Assembly: GCF_013761175.1 (NCBI RefSeq)
Contig: NZ_JACDUR010000004.1
Location: 744,001 to 808,000, forward strand
DNA: 64,000 nucleotides
Direction of reading: 5' to 3'
DNA from: Nonomuraea soli
GTDB taxonomy: Bacteria; Actinomycetota; Actinomycetes; Streptosporangiales; Streptosporangiaceae
Shown: piece after piece, positions 42,164 to 50,429 of the stretch
How positions within the stretch are numbered: the first letter of the stretch is position 1
Layout of the letters: each line of letters opens with the position of its first letter
The notes under the pieces: generated by a model
Seen by the model: the letters and a program-made list of their open reading frames with translations, nothing else
The model's database searches: none
What the model was told of the DNA's origin: nothing
Translations under genes and position numbers: made by a program

Positions 42164-42826
42164 CTAGAGCCACCGGGCCGTCGGCCACGCCTCCAGCTTC
42201 CAGGCGCTGTCCCAGAACATCCACTCGTACTCCGTGGCCTTCACGAACGCCTCGGCCATGGCCGTACGGTCGCCGCGCTCGGCCAGCCGGTCGGTGATCG
42301 CGCGGGCCCGGGTGACGGCGGCCTCGAACGACGGGTCGGCGTAGGTGGCGATCCAGGCGCGGTAGGGGTGGTCGTCGCCGCTGTGCTTGACGAGTGCCTG
42401 GCCGACGTCCTGGTAGACCCAGAAGCAGGGCAGCACCGCCGCGGCCAGCACCTCGTACGGCGCGGCGAGCGCGACGGCCTGCAGCCACGAGGAGTAGGCC
42501 AGGGCGGTCGGCGAGGTGGGCACGCCGGTCAGGTCGGCCGCGGTCAGGCCGTACTCCTCGATGTAGCCCTCGTGGAGGGTGCGCTCTGCGGCGATGGCGC
42601 CATGGGCGCTCTGCGACCAGAAGGCGATCTCGTCGGGGTCGCTCGCCCGCACCGCGGCGGTGGCCAGTGCCTTGGCGAAGGCCTCCAGATAGCGGGCGTC
42701 CTGGACGATGTAGAAGGCGAAACGTTCGCGGTCCAGGGTGCCGTCGGCGAGGGCGGCGTTGAAGGGGTGTTCGTGGATGGCGGCCAGCAGCGTGCTCGTG
42801 CGGGCCCAGACGTCGTCGGTGAACAT
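42164..42826 (-). CDS. tenA: aminopyrimidine aminohydrolase / thiaminase II (TenA)
   Basis: The 220-residue TenA protein salvages the thiamin pyrimidine by hydrolysing aminopyrimidine degradation products. The catalytic Cys134 lies in VLPCFWVYQDVG, Asp43 in VQDARYLEAF and the conserved glutamate pair near 199-201 in ATEYEWMFWD. Length is typical. Expression is under a TPP riboswitch immediately upstream (42831-42904), which supports a thiamin role. No biosynthetic thi gene is adjacent, so it forms a single-gene salvage unit. Confidence 0.95.
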   Translation of the reverse strand: MFTDDVWARTSTLLAAIHEHPFNAALADGTLDRERFAFYIVQDARYLEAFAKALATAAVRASDPDEIAFWSQSAHGAIAAERTLHEGYIEEYGLTAADLTGVPTSPTALAYSSWLQAVALAAPYEVLAAAVLPCFWVYQDVGQALVKHSGDDHPYRAWIATYADPSFEAAVTRARAITDRLAERGDRTAMAEAFVKATEYEWMFWDSAWKLEAWPTARWL

Positions 42827-42830
42827 GACG

Positions 42831-42904
42831 TTCCCTTCGCTAGTGCTAGCTAGATCAGGTTCGACGGGTGTGTTCTCAGCCCTTTTGCGACATATGGGCA
42901 CCCC
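42831..42904 (-). promoter_or_regulatory. TPP (THI-box) riboswitch
   Basis: The minus strand reads GGGGTGCCC, then GCTGAGA followed by ACACACCC, then GAACCTGATCTAGCTAG, and ends GCGAAGGGAA. These are the conserved P1, P2/J-CTGAGA, P4/P5 and closing elements of the thiamin pyrophosphate riboswitch. The closing AAGGGAA is next to the tenA start codon, so it probably hides or exposes the ribosome site and controls translation. Confidence 0.93.
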
Positions 42905-42927
42905 GCGTCATGGTTCACCCTAGCGGA

Positions 42928-43065
42928 CTACGTGTTCTTGGGGCGCTTGGGCGCCCATCGGTGGCGGCTGCGGCCGGCCTGGCGGGCGCGGCGCTCGTCG
43001 GCGGCCTCGCGGTGGAGTTCCTCGATGTGACCCTTGATGGCCAGGTATTCGATGTCGGGAAACAT
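42928..43065 (-). CDS. 45-residue conserved-looking small protein
   Basis: On the minus strand ATG 43065 opens a 45-residue frame beginning MFPDIEYLAIKGHIEELHRE, followed by an Arg/Ala-rich stretch and a basic end (WAPKRPKNT). An N-terminal amphipathic helix and basic tail resemble small actinomycete proteins that I recognise by style but cannot name. Codon third positions are GC-rich through the frame. No clear ribosome site is visible and the upstream sequence is AT-rich, compatible with a promoter. It sits between the TPP riboswitch and an envelope lipoprotein gene. Confidence 0.6.
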   Translation of the reverse strand: MFPDIEYLAIKGHIEELHREAADERRARQAGRSRHRWAPKRPKNT

Positions 43066-43113
43066 GTATTAATCATCTGGCTAAGGCCCGGGGCGCCACA
43101 TGAGGGAGATGCC

Positions 43114-43989
43114 TTATTCCTCGCTCCCTTCGCACGCGTAGGCATACTTCGGCGCCTTATAGGCGTCCACGGGCCGGGTGAGCCCGGTGCGCGCGTCGAT
43201 GCTGAAGACCGCGTGCTCGGTGCGGCGGCACGACCTCGCGGTGATCATCTCCTGGGTCGACCAGTACAGGTGCTCGACGCGGTGCTTGGCGGGCACCGTG
43301 GCCCGCACCTCGTGCGTGATCCTCCCGGTCCGCAGGTTGTACAGGCGCAACCTGCCCGTGCCCGCGGCGAGCGTGGCCACGGTGGTGCCGTCGGGGGAGA
43401 GGGCGAACGGCGCGTTGGCCGCCACCGCCTGCGGCGGGGTGTCGACGAGCGCCGTCGAGCCCCGCTCGTCGATGAGGACCAGGTCCGTGGTGTTGAGGAG
43501 GGTCAGGCGGGTGAGCAGCAACCGGCCGCCGTTCACCGAGGCGACGCCGCCCGAGTCGTCCACCGCCCACAGCCGGCGGCCCGTCGCCGTGTCGAACAGC
43601 TCGATCCGGCCGCTCTCCCGCGAGCCGATCAGGCCGTCGCCGTCGGGGGAGAGCGTCAGGAACTCGAAGGGGCGAGGGCCGAGGTCGACGACGCCTCCCG
43701 CCAGATGGCGGACCGTGAGCCGCGCGTCGCGGTAGTAGGCGAGGGTGAGGCCGTCGGCCGACACCGCCAGAGGCGCGCGGCCGGCGTCCATCTCCTCGTC
43801 GGGCCGGGCCCTGGCCTCGTGGAACCGCTCGGACCTGCCCGAGCGCCGCAGCAGCGTCCAGGGGGAGCACGAGTCGACGCAGCCCGCTCCGTAGGCGAGC
43901 CGGACGGGGTCGGGCGGCGCGGTCCCGGGTGGTGGTGGCTGTGCCGTGCACGCCGTGAGGAGCAGGCAGAGCATGAGGAGGCGGCGCAT
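43114..43989 (-). CDS. beta-propeller-like lipoprotein
   Basis: The 291-residue protein has a lipoprotein signal (lipobox LTAC, Cys14). It is followed by repeated strand-rich segments typical of WD40/PQQ-like propellers (VSADGLTLAYY, LSPDGDGLIGS, LSPDGTTVATLA). A CVDSCSPW motif near the N terminus and a Cys near the C terminus may form disulfides. It is a paralogue of the next gene upstream (shared VAANAPFALSPDG and CxxxCxxW). Function unknown, probably a ligand- or protein-binding envelope factor. The stop codon of the paralogue is 2 bp upstream of this start. Confidence 0.75.
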   Translation of the reverse strand: MRRLLMLCLLLTACTAQPPPPGTAPPDPVRLAYGAGCVDSCSPWTLLRRSGRSERFHEARARPDEEMDAGRAPLAVSADGLTLAYYRDARLTVRHLAGGVVDLGPRPFEFLTLSPDGDGLIGSRESGRIELFDTATGRRLWAVDDSGGVASVNGGRLLLTRLTLLNTTDLVLIDERGSTALVDTPPQAVAANAPFALSPDGTTVATLAAGTGRLRLYNLRTGRITHEVRATVPAKHRVEHLYWSTQEMITARSCRRTEHAVFSIDARTGLTRPVDAYKAPKYAYACEGSEE

Positions 43990-43991
43990 CG

Positions 43992-44828
43992 TCAGCCTCC
44001 GCAGAACTCGGCCGTGAAGGCGTCGGCCTTGATCTTGTAGGTCTCCCTGACCTGGCCCGCCCCCGTGCGGACGTCATAGGTCATGACCGTCACCTTCCTG
44101 GCGCGCTCGGCGTGGACGGTCAGGGTGTCGGCCCCGGTCCAGTCGATCACCGAGACGCCCTCGGGCAGCTTCACCGGCACACCCGCGCGCACCTGGTCGG
44201 CGGCCAGGTCGTAGACGAACAGCAGGCGGTTGACGGTGAGCGCGACGTGCCTGCCGTCCGGGCTCAGGGCCAGCGGCGCGTTGGCCGCCACGACCTGCGG
44301 CGGGACGATCCTCCTCAGGACGGCTCCCGCCGGTGAGCGGACGGTGAGCTCGGTCGTCTTGTCGGCGGTCAACCGGCTGGTGAGGGTGAGGCTTCCCCCG
44401 AAGCCCACGAACTGCTCGGCGGCCCGCCACAGGGTCCTGCCGGTGGTGGTGTCGACGACCTGGACGTCGCCGTCGCCTCCGGCGGCCAGGAGGCCGCCGT
44501 TCTGCGAGAGTTTCAGGGTGCTGGCCGTCGTGCCTGGAACGGCGACGCGTTTCTCGCCCATTTTCCAGACATAAAGCGTTTTGTTGGAGCGGCCGACATA
44601 GGCGACATGGTGGCCGTCGCCGCTCACCGCGATGGGAGCGGCGACCATGTTGCTGGGGTCGCCTGCCGTACGGGCATCCTCGAGCCGCACCTCGCGGCCC
44701 GAGTGCATGGTCAGCCGCCAATCTCCGCAGATCAGCGGGCAACCTTTCAGTGAGACGTACCTGATCGCATCGTGATGCGGCTGCGGTTGGAGCAGCGCGA
44801 TCAGTAAAACCCCCGTGACTAACGTCAT
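43992..44828 (-). CDS. beta-propeller-like envelope protein, paralogue
   Basis: The 278-residue protein has an N-terminal hydrophobic segment (TLVTGVLLIALL) without a lipobox, so it may be secreted or anchored. The body repeats the pattern of its neighbour: GCPLICGDWRL, VSGDGHHVAYVG, LSQNGGLLAAGG, VAANAPLALSPDGRHVAL. It is the first of the co-directional pair and separated by 46 bp from a DUF4230 gene upstream. Loss of the lipobox relative to the paralogue suggests a different location. Confidence 0.75.
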   Translation of the reverse strand: MTLVTGVLLIALLQPQPHHDAIRYVSLKGCPLICGDWRLTMHSGREVRLEDARTAGDPSNMVAAPIAVSGDGHHVAYVGRSNKTLYVWKMGEKRVAVPGTTASTLKLSQNGGLLAAGGDGDVQVVDTTTGRTLWRAAEQFVGFGGSLTLTSRLTADKTTELTVRSPAGAVLRRIVPPQVVAANAPLALSPDGRHVALTVNRLLFVYDLAADQVRAGVPVKLPEGVSVIDWTGADTLTVHAERARKVTVMTYDVRTGAGQVRETYKIKADAFTAEFCGG

Positions 44829-44874
44829 GTCCCGTTGGATGCCGCTCTTTCAAGATTTGTTGCTAGATACCGCT

Positions 44875-45516
44875 CTAGGCTCCGACGGTGAACGTCACGC
44901 TGACCTTGGTGAAGCCGAGCGACTTCAGCAGGCCCTCCAGCATGAGCTTGGTGTTGGTGTCCGCCCGGTTGCGCAGATCGCTGGAGACCGCCGCCTCGGC
45001 GATCTTCTTCTCCGCCAGCAGGTAGAGCTCGCGCTGGTCGGGCGGGGAGCCGGCGAGAAAATCGGAGACCCGGTCGACGAAGCCCTTCTGCTGGGCGAAG
45101 ACGTACGAGCGGGAGTTGTCCAGGTTGGGCTTCTCGAGCTGGGCCCGGGGGATGCGGATGCTCGCCTCGGTGCGGGCCTCGTTGACCTTCACCGCGTCCT
45201 TGGCCAGCCCCGAGAAGTCGACGTAGGCGTCGACGTTGCCGGCGCCGACGAAGAGCGTGCGCTCACCCTTGATCGAGGCGGGAAGGAAGTTGGCGTCCTT
45301 CTCCAGGTCCACCACGACCTGGAAGCTGCCGGTCGCCGCCTCGAAACGGGCCAGGTTGTGGATGGACTGCAGCAGCACGGGCTGGCTGCGGTCGATGGTG
45401 CGCTCGCCCAGCGGATCCACCCAGGACCAGGCCAGGCGCAGACCCACCGCTAACAGCGCGACCAGGACGAGGGCCAGCGCGACATATCGCCACCTGCGAC
45501 GCAGGACAGTGTTCAT
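44875..45516 (-). CDS. DUF4230 family protein
   Basis: The 213-residue protein has a single N-terminal membrane anchor (about residues 12-30) and an extracytoplasmic domain of the DUF4230 type, with the characteristic LLQSIHNLARFEAATGSFQVVVDLEKD and RIPRAQLEKPNLDNSRSYVF. The role of the family is not established. It is encoded 28 bp after a polytopic membrane protein gene on the same strand and may share its transcript. Confidence 0.85.
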   Translation of the reverse strand: MNTVLRRRWRYVALALVLVALLAVGLRLAWSWVDPLGERTIDRSQPVLLQSIHNLARFEAATGSFQVVVDLEKDANFLPASIKGERTLFVGAGNVDAYVDFSGLAKDAVKVNEARTEASIRIPRAQLEKPNLDNSRSYVFAQQKGFVDRVSDFLAGSPPDQRELYLLAEKKIAEAAVSSDLRNRADTNTKLMLEGLLKSLGFTKVSVTFTVGA

Positions 45517-45544
45517 GATCTGAGCACTACCCCTTGTGAGGCCC

Positions 45545-46891
45545 TCATTGCCACCCAGGAGGTGAGATCTCCGAGACCGTCGCCGTCGGGTAGATCGGAT
45601 AGACCTGCGTCACGCTCGGCGTGGGCCGCGCCGGATCCGCCATCGGCCCCGGTCCGCCGCCGAAGTGCCTGCTGGACAGCCTGCAGGCCTGGAAGTCGTT
45701 GTAGAACATGCGCAGCCACTCGCGCCGCTGGTGCTCGCTGAGCCCGGAGAACCAGGCCGCGGCGTACTGGTGCTCCGGCAGCGGCCCGCCGGGCAGCGGC
45801 TCGCCGCGCAGCCACGCCACCACGATCTCCCGGTAGCCGTCGCCGGGCGAATCGGTGCACTTGGCCGCCAGGCTCTCGACGTAGGCGTCCACCGCCTCGT
45901 CGGCGAAGCCGTTCGACAGGTCGGCCATCTGGATCGGCACGATCCCCGCGCCCGCCCGCAGCTCGGAGCCCAGCGGCCGCTGCTCCACCCGGGTGAAGGC
46001 CGCGGGCGTGCCGGAAAGCCGCGACGCGATCCGCGTGAACGCCGCCGACAACTCCGTCAGCCCGCCCCGCATACCCGGATGCACGCACACCGTGATCGGC
46101 CAGTCCTCGCAGGCGTAGGCGATCGGCCGCGTCGCGGCCACCTCCTGCTTGGTCACCAGCCGCGCCACCCCGGCACCCGCCGCCAGTACGGCCAGCATCG
46201 CGCACGCCAGCACCAGCGGCCGCCTCGTCACCCACGCCGCCCAGCCCAGCAGCAGCGCCAGCGTCAGCCCCAGCAGCCACATCGTCTGGTCGAGGAAGGC
46301 GGCGCTGGTCAGACCCTGGAACAGGTCGTACGGCTCGCCCGTGCCCGGCGCCAGCCGGTCGGCCCAGGTGCTGCCGTCGGCCAGCCACGTGAACAGGGCA
46401 TAGCAGCCCAGCCCGGCCAGCGGCGGCGTCAGAGCACGCGGCAGCAGCCAGCCGGTCACCCAGCCGATCATCACGTACAGCGCCAGCCCGGCCATCCCCA
46501 TGCCCAGACCGGCCACGCTCAGCCGTCCCGCCTGCTCGGTGAGCACCGTCTTGACCGCCAGCACCAGCACCGTGGCCGCGAACGCGCCCACGACGACCAG
46601 CACGATGGACAGCGGCGCCTTCAGTGCACGCCACGTGCTCACCCGCGCCATCTTCGGCCGGGCGCGCAGCGCACGCCGCTTGCGCAGCGCCACCCACGCG
46701 GCGAACGCCGCCGCCACCGGCCCGGTCAGCCGCAGCGAACCGATCACCGCGACGACGATGTTCTCCCACGCGTCGACGCCGGGAATCAGCACACTCCACG
46801 CGGCCACCAGCCCCACGGCCAGCAGGACCGCCACGGTGACCGCCGCGCTGAGTTTCAGTTCTTCACGCGTGATCGCCGCACTTTCACGCAC
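45545..46891 (-). CDS. polytopic membrane protein with C-terminal soluble domain
   Basis: The 448-residue protein has about seven membrane segments in residues 13-243 and a soluble, probably extracytoplasmic, domain (250-448) with three or four Cys (YACEDWPITVCVHPGM, KCTDSPG, ACRLSS). It ends in a Pro/Thr-rich tail. It resembles uncharacterised actinomycete proteins found beside transporters. I cannot assign a function. It heads a minus-strand run of four envelope genes. Confidence 0.7.
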   Translation of the reverse strand: MRESAAITREELKLSAAVTVAVLLAVGLVAAWSVLIPGVDAWENIVVAVIGSLRLTGPVAAAFAAWVALRKRRALRARPKMARVSTWRALKAPLSIVLVVVGAFAATVLVLAVKTVLTEQAGRLSVAGLGMGMAGLALYVMIGWVTGWLLPRALTPPLAGLGCYALFTWLADGSTWADRLAPGTGEPYDLFQGLTSAAFLDQTMWLLGLTLALLLGWAAWVTRRPLVLACAMLAVLAAGAGVARLVTKQEVAATRPIAYACEDWPITVCVHPGMRGGLTELSAAFTRIASRLSGTPAAFTRVEQRPLGSELRAGAGIVPIQMADLSNGFADEAVDAYVESLAAKCTDSPGDGYREIVVAWLRGEPLPGGPLPEHQYAAAWFSGLSEHQRREWLRMFYNDFQACRLSSRHFGGGPGPMADPARPTPSVTQVYPIYPTATVSEISPPGWQ

Positions 46892-47056
46892 ACGAAGTCC
46901 AGATGAAATACATCACTACCCCCCGGTAGGTGACCCCCGTTCACCCTTCGTAGCGAGAACCATAACTGAGCGTGATGTTTCGCGAGCAGTTTCTTGGTCA
47001 AGCGATGAATCTGCTCGCTCTCCGTAACCACACGAAACAGGCGCTACCGTTACGCT

Positions 47057-47587
47057 GTGCCGCTCAACCTGCCTTTCGACCCCATCGAGCGCGCCGCGGA
47101 GAGCTGGCGTGTTCACTTCGGACCGTCCTCAGCCATGGCCGCCGTCACCTCGATCATGAGAGCGCACCAGATCCTGCTGTCGCAATTGGACGCACTGCTC
47201 AAGCCCTATGACTTGACCTTCGCCAGATACGAGGCATTGGTTCTGTTGACCTTCAGCAGAACGGGAGCCCTCCCGCTGTCGAAAATCGGCGAACGCCTCA
47301 TGGTCCACCCCACCAGCGTCACCAACACCGTCGACCGCCTCGAACGCGCCGGACTCGTCAGCCGACAGCGCAACCCGCGCGACGGCCGCGGCGTCCTGGC
47401 CGAGATCACCCCCCAGGGCCGCGACGCCGTACGGCAGGCCACGGCGGACCTCATGGCCGCCGAGTTCGGCATGAGCGCCTACCCCGCCTCCGACTTGGAG
47501 GAGATGTTCGGCCTCCTCCGCACGCTACGGGTGGCGGCAGGTGACTTCGCCATGCGGCAAGATGAAGAGCATGGCGGACATCTCTAG
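47057..47587 (+). CDS. MarR family transcriptional regulator
   Basis: The 176-residue protein shows the winged-helix core LSKIGERLMVHPTSVTNTVDRLERAGLVSRQRNPRDGRGVLAEITPQG (residues 75-122), typical of MarR. The start is GTG 47057; TACCGT at 47045-47050 lies about 7 bp upstream, so the transcript may be leaderless. The 165-bp gap before it separates divergent genes and shows no operator that I trust. It overlaps the next gene by 17 bp. Confidence 0.9.
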   Translation: MPLNLPFDPIERAAESWRVHFGPSSAMAAVTSIMRAHQILLSQLDALLKPYDLTFARYEALVLLTFSRTGALPLSKIGERLMVHPTSVTNTVDRLERAGLVSRQRNPRDGRGVLAEITPQGRDAVRQATADLMAAEFGMSAYPASDLEEMFGLLRTLRVAAGDFAMRQDEEHGGHL

Positions 47588-48506
47588 GCCCGGGTCGCTC
47601 TACGGAGCTGTGGATCTGGGCGCCAGGAAGCAGGCATTGGACGCGCAGGCGCGGCGCGAGGCGGCAGGCCCCCAGTCCGCGGCGGCCTCGATCGTCGACG
47701 TGACCGAGGAGACCTTCACCACCGACGTGGTCGAAGCCTCCATGGCGGTGCCGGTCATCGTCGACCTGTGGTCACCACGCGCCCCCGGCAGCGCCCAGCT
47801 CAGCCCGATCCTCGAGAAGGTCGTCGGCGAACTCGGCGGCCGCGCCGTCCTGGCCCGCATCAACGTCGACGCCAGCCCGCAGATCGTCCAGGCCCTGCGC
47901 GTGCAGGCCGTCCCCACCGTCCTGGCCATCTTCCAGGGCCAGCCCGTCACCGGCTTCGCCCAGGTGCTGCCCGAGCCCGAGGTCCGGCGATGGATCGACG
48001 AGCTCATGGGGGCGATCGAGAAGTTCTACGAGGCCAACCCGTCGCTGCGCCCCACCTTCGACGACGACGCGCCCGAGGGCCCCACCGAGCCCCCGGCCGA
48101 CCCCGACCTCCTCGCCGCGGAGCAGGCCATCGACGCCGGCGACCTCGACGCCGCCGCTGCCGCCTACGAGCGGCTGCTCGCGCGCAAGCCCGGCGACGAA
48201 GACGCACGCATGGGGCTGGCGGGCGTGGGGCTCATCCAGCGCACCGTATCGGTCGACCCGGCCGACATCGACCGGCGCCTCGGCGACCCGGGCGACCTCG
48301 AGGCGCAGCTGGTGGCAGCCGACCTCGAGATGTTGTCGGGCGGGGTGGAGCAGGCGTTCGAGCGGCTCATCGGCGTGGTGAAGCGGACCTCGGGGGACGA
48401 CAGGGACAAGGTGCGCAAGCACCTGCTGTCGCTGTTCGAGGCGCTGCCCGCGGACGACCCTGCCCTGGCACAGGCCCGCCGGGCACTTTCCAGCGCCCTC
48501 TTCTAA
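47571..48506 (+). CDS. thioredoxin-fold/TPR protein, YbbN (CnoX)-like, no CxxC
   Basis: The 311-residue protein has a thioredoxin-like domain (about 40-150: VPVIVDLWSPRAPGSAQLSPIL, ARINVDASPQIVQALRVQAVPTVLAIFQGQPV) and a C-terminal TPR-like region (about 180-311). The usual CxxC redox site is replaced by SPRAPG, so it cannot act as a disulfide reductase. Family members act as holdase-type co-chaperones. ATG 47571 is chosen; ATG 47562 is three codons upstream. The start lies inside the MarR gene, suggesting coupling. Confidence 0.85.
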   Translation: MADISRPGSLYGAVDLGARKQALDAQARREAAGPQSAAASIVDVTEETFTTDVVEASMAVPVIVDLWSPRAPGSAQLSPILEKVVGELGGRAVLARINVDASPQIVQALRVQAVPTVLAIFQGQPVTGFAQVLPEPEVRRWIDELMGAIEKFYEANPSLRPTFDDDAPEGPTEPPADPDLLAAEQAIDAGDLDAAAAAYERLLARKPGDEDARMGLAGVGLIQRTVSVDPADIDRRLGDPGDLEAQLVAADLEMLSGGVEQAFERLIGVVKRTSGDDRDKVRKHLLSLFEALPADDPALAQARRALSSALF

Positions 48507-48564
48507 CGGCTCGGGCCTCGCGGGGTCGTGCGCCTTCGGCGCTGGCGGGCTCGGGCTGTGTCCA

Positions 48565-48593
48565 GTGGGGGTGGTCCTTCGGCCCACCCCCAC
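48565..48593 (+). terminator. terminator-like hairpin after the YbbN-like gene
   Basis: GTGGGGGTGG pairs perfectly with CCACCCCCAC around a 9-nt loop containing CTTCGG. It lies 58 bp past the stop codon and probably ends the MarR-YbbN transcript. Confidence 0.65.
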
Positions 48594-48603
48594 ACCCCCG
48601 AGG

Positions 48604-48625
48604 TCGATGGCCCGGGGGCCATCGA
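48604..48625. repeat. 22-bp perfect palindrome
   Basis: TCGATGGCCC-GG-GGGCCATCGA is a perfect inverted repeat just after the preceding hairpin, followed by a smaller one (CACCCCGTGCGGGGGT). The cluster looks like a dispersed palindromic intergenic element, but only one copy is in this window. Confidence 0.6.
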
Positions 48626-48999
48626 CACCCCGTGCGGGGGTCCCTTCCGCGATTCGGCGTGGCAAGCGGGGGTCTTAAGTCGTGAGGCTGAGATGCGGAT
48701 TCGCATGCCGACGATGCCTACCTAGGTGATCGGCCACTCGGCTCGATAGGGTTCGACCCCCTCCAGCGCAGCGAACAGCGTGCCCCTGACGGGGAGCCTT
48801 GGGGCGACCGGCAGGGCAAGGGGTCCTGCAGTCGGTGCGATGGACGCTTCCAGTCCTCGGGCGACACTGCCGCGTCGAAGCTGTAGCGCGGAGGCAGCCA
48901 TCGATGTGCGGATCACCGACGTTACGGTTCTGCTGGCATCGCGGGCGTGAAATCGCAGCCGGGGCCCTACCCTCGCGCATGCAAGACCCCCACACCCGC

Positions 49000-50004
49000 T
49001 CAGATCCGAATCACCACCTTCCCGAACGCCCGCCCCTCCGCGTAATACCGGTAAGCCTCCGCCGCCTCCTCAAACCCGAACACCCGATCAACAACCGGCC
49101 GGATCCTCCCAACCGTGATCGCCCGGTTCATCGCCTCGAACTGCGCCCGGCTCCCCACCGCGACCGCCCGCACGCTCGCCCCCGAGGCGAACAGCGCCCG
49201 GGGGTCCAGTGGCGACGCCGTTCCGCCCAGGAAGCCCACGCAGGCGACCTGCCCCCCGATCCGCGCCGCTCTGAGCGACGCCTCCAGCGTCCCGGCCACG
49301 TCCACGACGCGGTCGGCCCCTCGCCCGCCCGTCAGTTCCACGACGGTGCCGGCCCAGTCCGGCACGGCGCGATAGTCGATGACCTCGTCGGCCCCCAGTG
49401 CCTTCAGGCGCCGCGCTTTCTCCCCGCTGCTCGTCGTGGCGATCACGCGGGCTCCCAGCGCCTTGCCGTACTGCAACGCGAAGAGCGACACGCCGCCCGA
49501 GCCCTGAACCACCACCGTCTGCCCGGCCAGAAGGCCGGCGCCGTCGCCGGTCAGCGCGTTCCATGCGGTGACCGCGGCGCAGGGGAGCGTGGCGGCCTCC
49601 TCCCAGGTCAGGTGATCGGGAACCGCCACCAGCCCGCCCTCGTCGATCACCGCGAGTTCGGTGAGCATGCCGTCCAGCGAGCCGCCGCGCTGGGGCAGGT
49701 GTTCCAGGCCGAAGGGGCCGTCGTGCCAGCTGGGGAAGAGGGTGGCGGCGGCGCGGTCGCCGGCGCGGAACCGGGTGACGCCGGGACCGACGGCGACGAC
49801 CTCGCCCGCGCCGTCGGAGTTCGGGATCACGTCCGGTTTCACCGGAAGCACGTACTCGCCGCGTGCCACCAGCAGCTCGCGGTAGCTCAGCGAGCTGGCC
49901 CGTACGGCGAGCAGGACCTGGCCGGGGCCGGGGGCGGGATCTTCGTGTTTCCTCATGGTCAGCGCGTCGATCCCTGCGCCGCTGTCGAGGTGGTAGCTAC
50001 GCAT
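49000..50004 (-). CDS. zinc-independent NAD(P)-dependent alcohol dehydrogenase (MDR)
   Basis: The 334-residue protein is an MDR enzyme with GroES-like N domain (GQVLLAVRASSLSYREL, Ser in place of the catalytic zinc Cys) and Rossmann motif VVQGSGGVSLFALQYGKALGA. The SGAGEV-like segment NSDGAGEVVAVGPGV and C-terminal YAEGRAFGKVVIRI are typical. Lack of zinc ligands suggests an enone or quinone reductase. Its start overlaps the upstream NTF2-like gene by 8 bp, so both are regulated from the divergent promoter at 50387-50474. Confidence 0.9.
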   Translation of the reverse strand: MRSYHLDSGAGIDALTMRKHEDPAPGPGQVLLAVRASSLSYRELLVARGEYVLPVKPDVIPNSDGAGEVVAVGPGVTRFRAGDRAAATLFPSWHDGPFGLEHLPQRGGSLDGMLTELAVIDEGGLVAVPDHLTWEEAATLPCAAVTAWNALTGDGAGLLAGQTVVVQGSGGVSLFALQYGKALGARVIATTSSGEKARRLKALGADEVIDYRAVPDWAGTVVELTGGRGADRVVDVAGTLEASLRAARIGGQVACVGFLGGTASPLDPRALFASGASVRAVAVGSRAQFEAMNRAITVGRIRPVVDRVFGFEEAAEAYRYYAEGRAFGKVVIRI

Positions 50005-50386
50005 GCGCCTCCACCTCGATGATCTCGGCGCCCGTCTTGCTGTAGCCGAGGGCTTCGACGATGAGCCCGTCGCGGATGTGCATCAGGTTCACGCCGCGCA
50101 CGGAGTCGGCGGGGCCGTCGCCGAAGCGGTAGCGCCAGCGGATCGTGGCCCGGTCGCCGAGCACGACCACGTCCTCGGGCTCGAACTGGGTGGTGCGGTC
50201 GTCGGCGAGGGCCCGCCAGAACGTCAGACAGGCTTCGCGGCCTTCGTAGCGGGCGCCGTCGGGCGCGGGCTGGATGGCTTCCATCACGCAGTCGTCGCCG
50301 ATCAGGTCGTCCAGGAGGTCGGGCTCGTGGTGGACGAATGCGCGGTTGAAGCGGTCGATGACCTCGGCCGTGGTGCGGTGGGACAC
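49997..50386 (-). CDS. NTF2-like (SnoaL-type) protein
   Basis: The 129-residue protein has the cone-shaped NTF2-like fold signature: TAEVIDRFNRAFVHHEPDLLDDLIGDDCVM, EGREACLTFWRAL, and the C-terminal RDGLIVEALGYSKT. Members are small hydrolases, isomerases or binding proteins. GTG 50386 has GGAG five bases upstream; the frame is open to 50428. The start is 17 bp from the first TetR-type operator, so repression by the divergent TetR is likely. It is co-transcribed with the alcohol dehydrogenase. Confidence 0.85.
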   Translation of the reverse strand: MSHRTTAEVIDRFNRAFVHHEPDLLDDLIGDDCVMEAIQPAPDGARYEGREACLTFWRALADDRTTQFEPEDVVVLGDRATIRWRYRFGDGPADSVRGVNLMHIRDGLIVEALGYSKTGAEIIEVEAHA

Positions 50387-50402
50387 GTGGACTCCAAAGA
50401 GA

Positions 50403-50418
50403 TAGAACGTTCGGTCTA
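50403..50418. promoter_or_regulatory. TetR-type operator 1
   Basis: TAGAACG-TT-CGGTCTA is a near-perfect inverted repeat between the divergent NTF2-like and TetR genes. It is closely related in sequence to operator 2, which starts 27 bp away. Confidence 0.65.
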
Positions 50419-50429
50419 CCCGGACCATA

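Larger units (their letters stand above)
48507..48999. other. 493-bp intergenic region with hairpins and a decayed-looking minus-strand frame
   Basis: Besides the two hairpins above, the region has no convincing gene. A 64-codon minus-strand frame at 48722-48916 ends in VEPYRAEWPIT, which looks protein-like, whereas its first half does not. It may be a remnant of a lost gene. Third-position GC is less regular here than in neighbouring genes. Confidence 0.5.

Noticed and set aside
48722..48916. 64-codon minus-strand frame as a gene
   Set aside because: Only the last part looks protein-like and there is no start signal; kept as part of the intergenic note.
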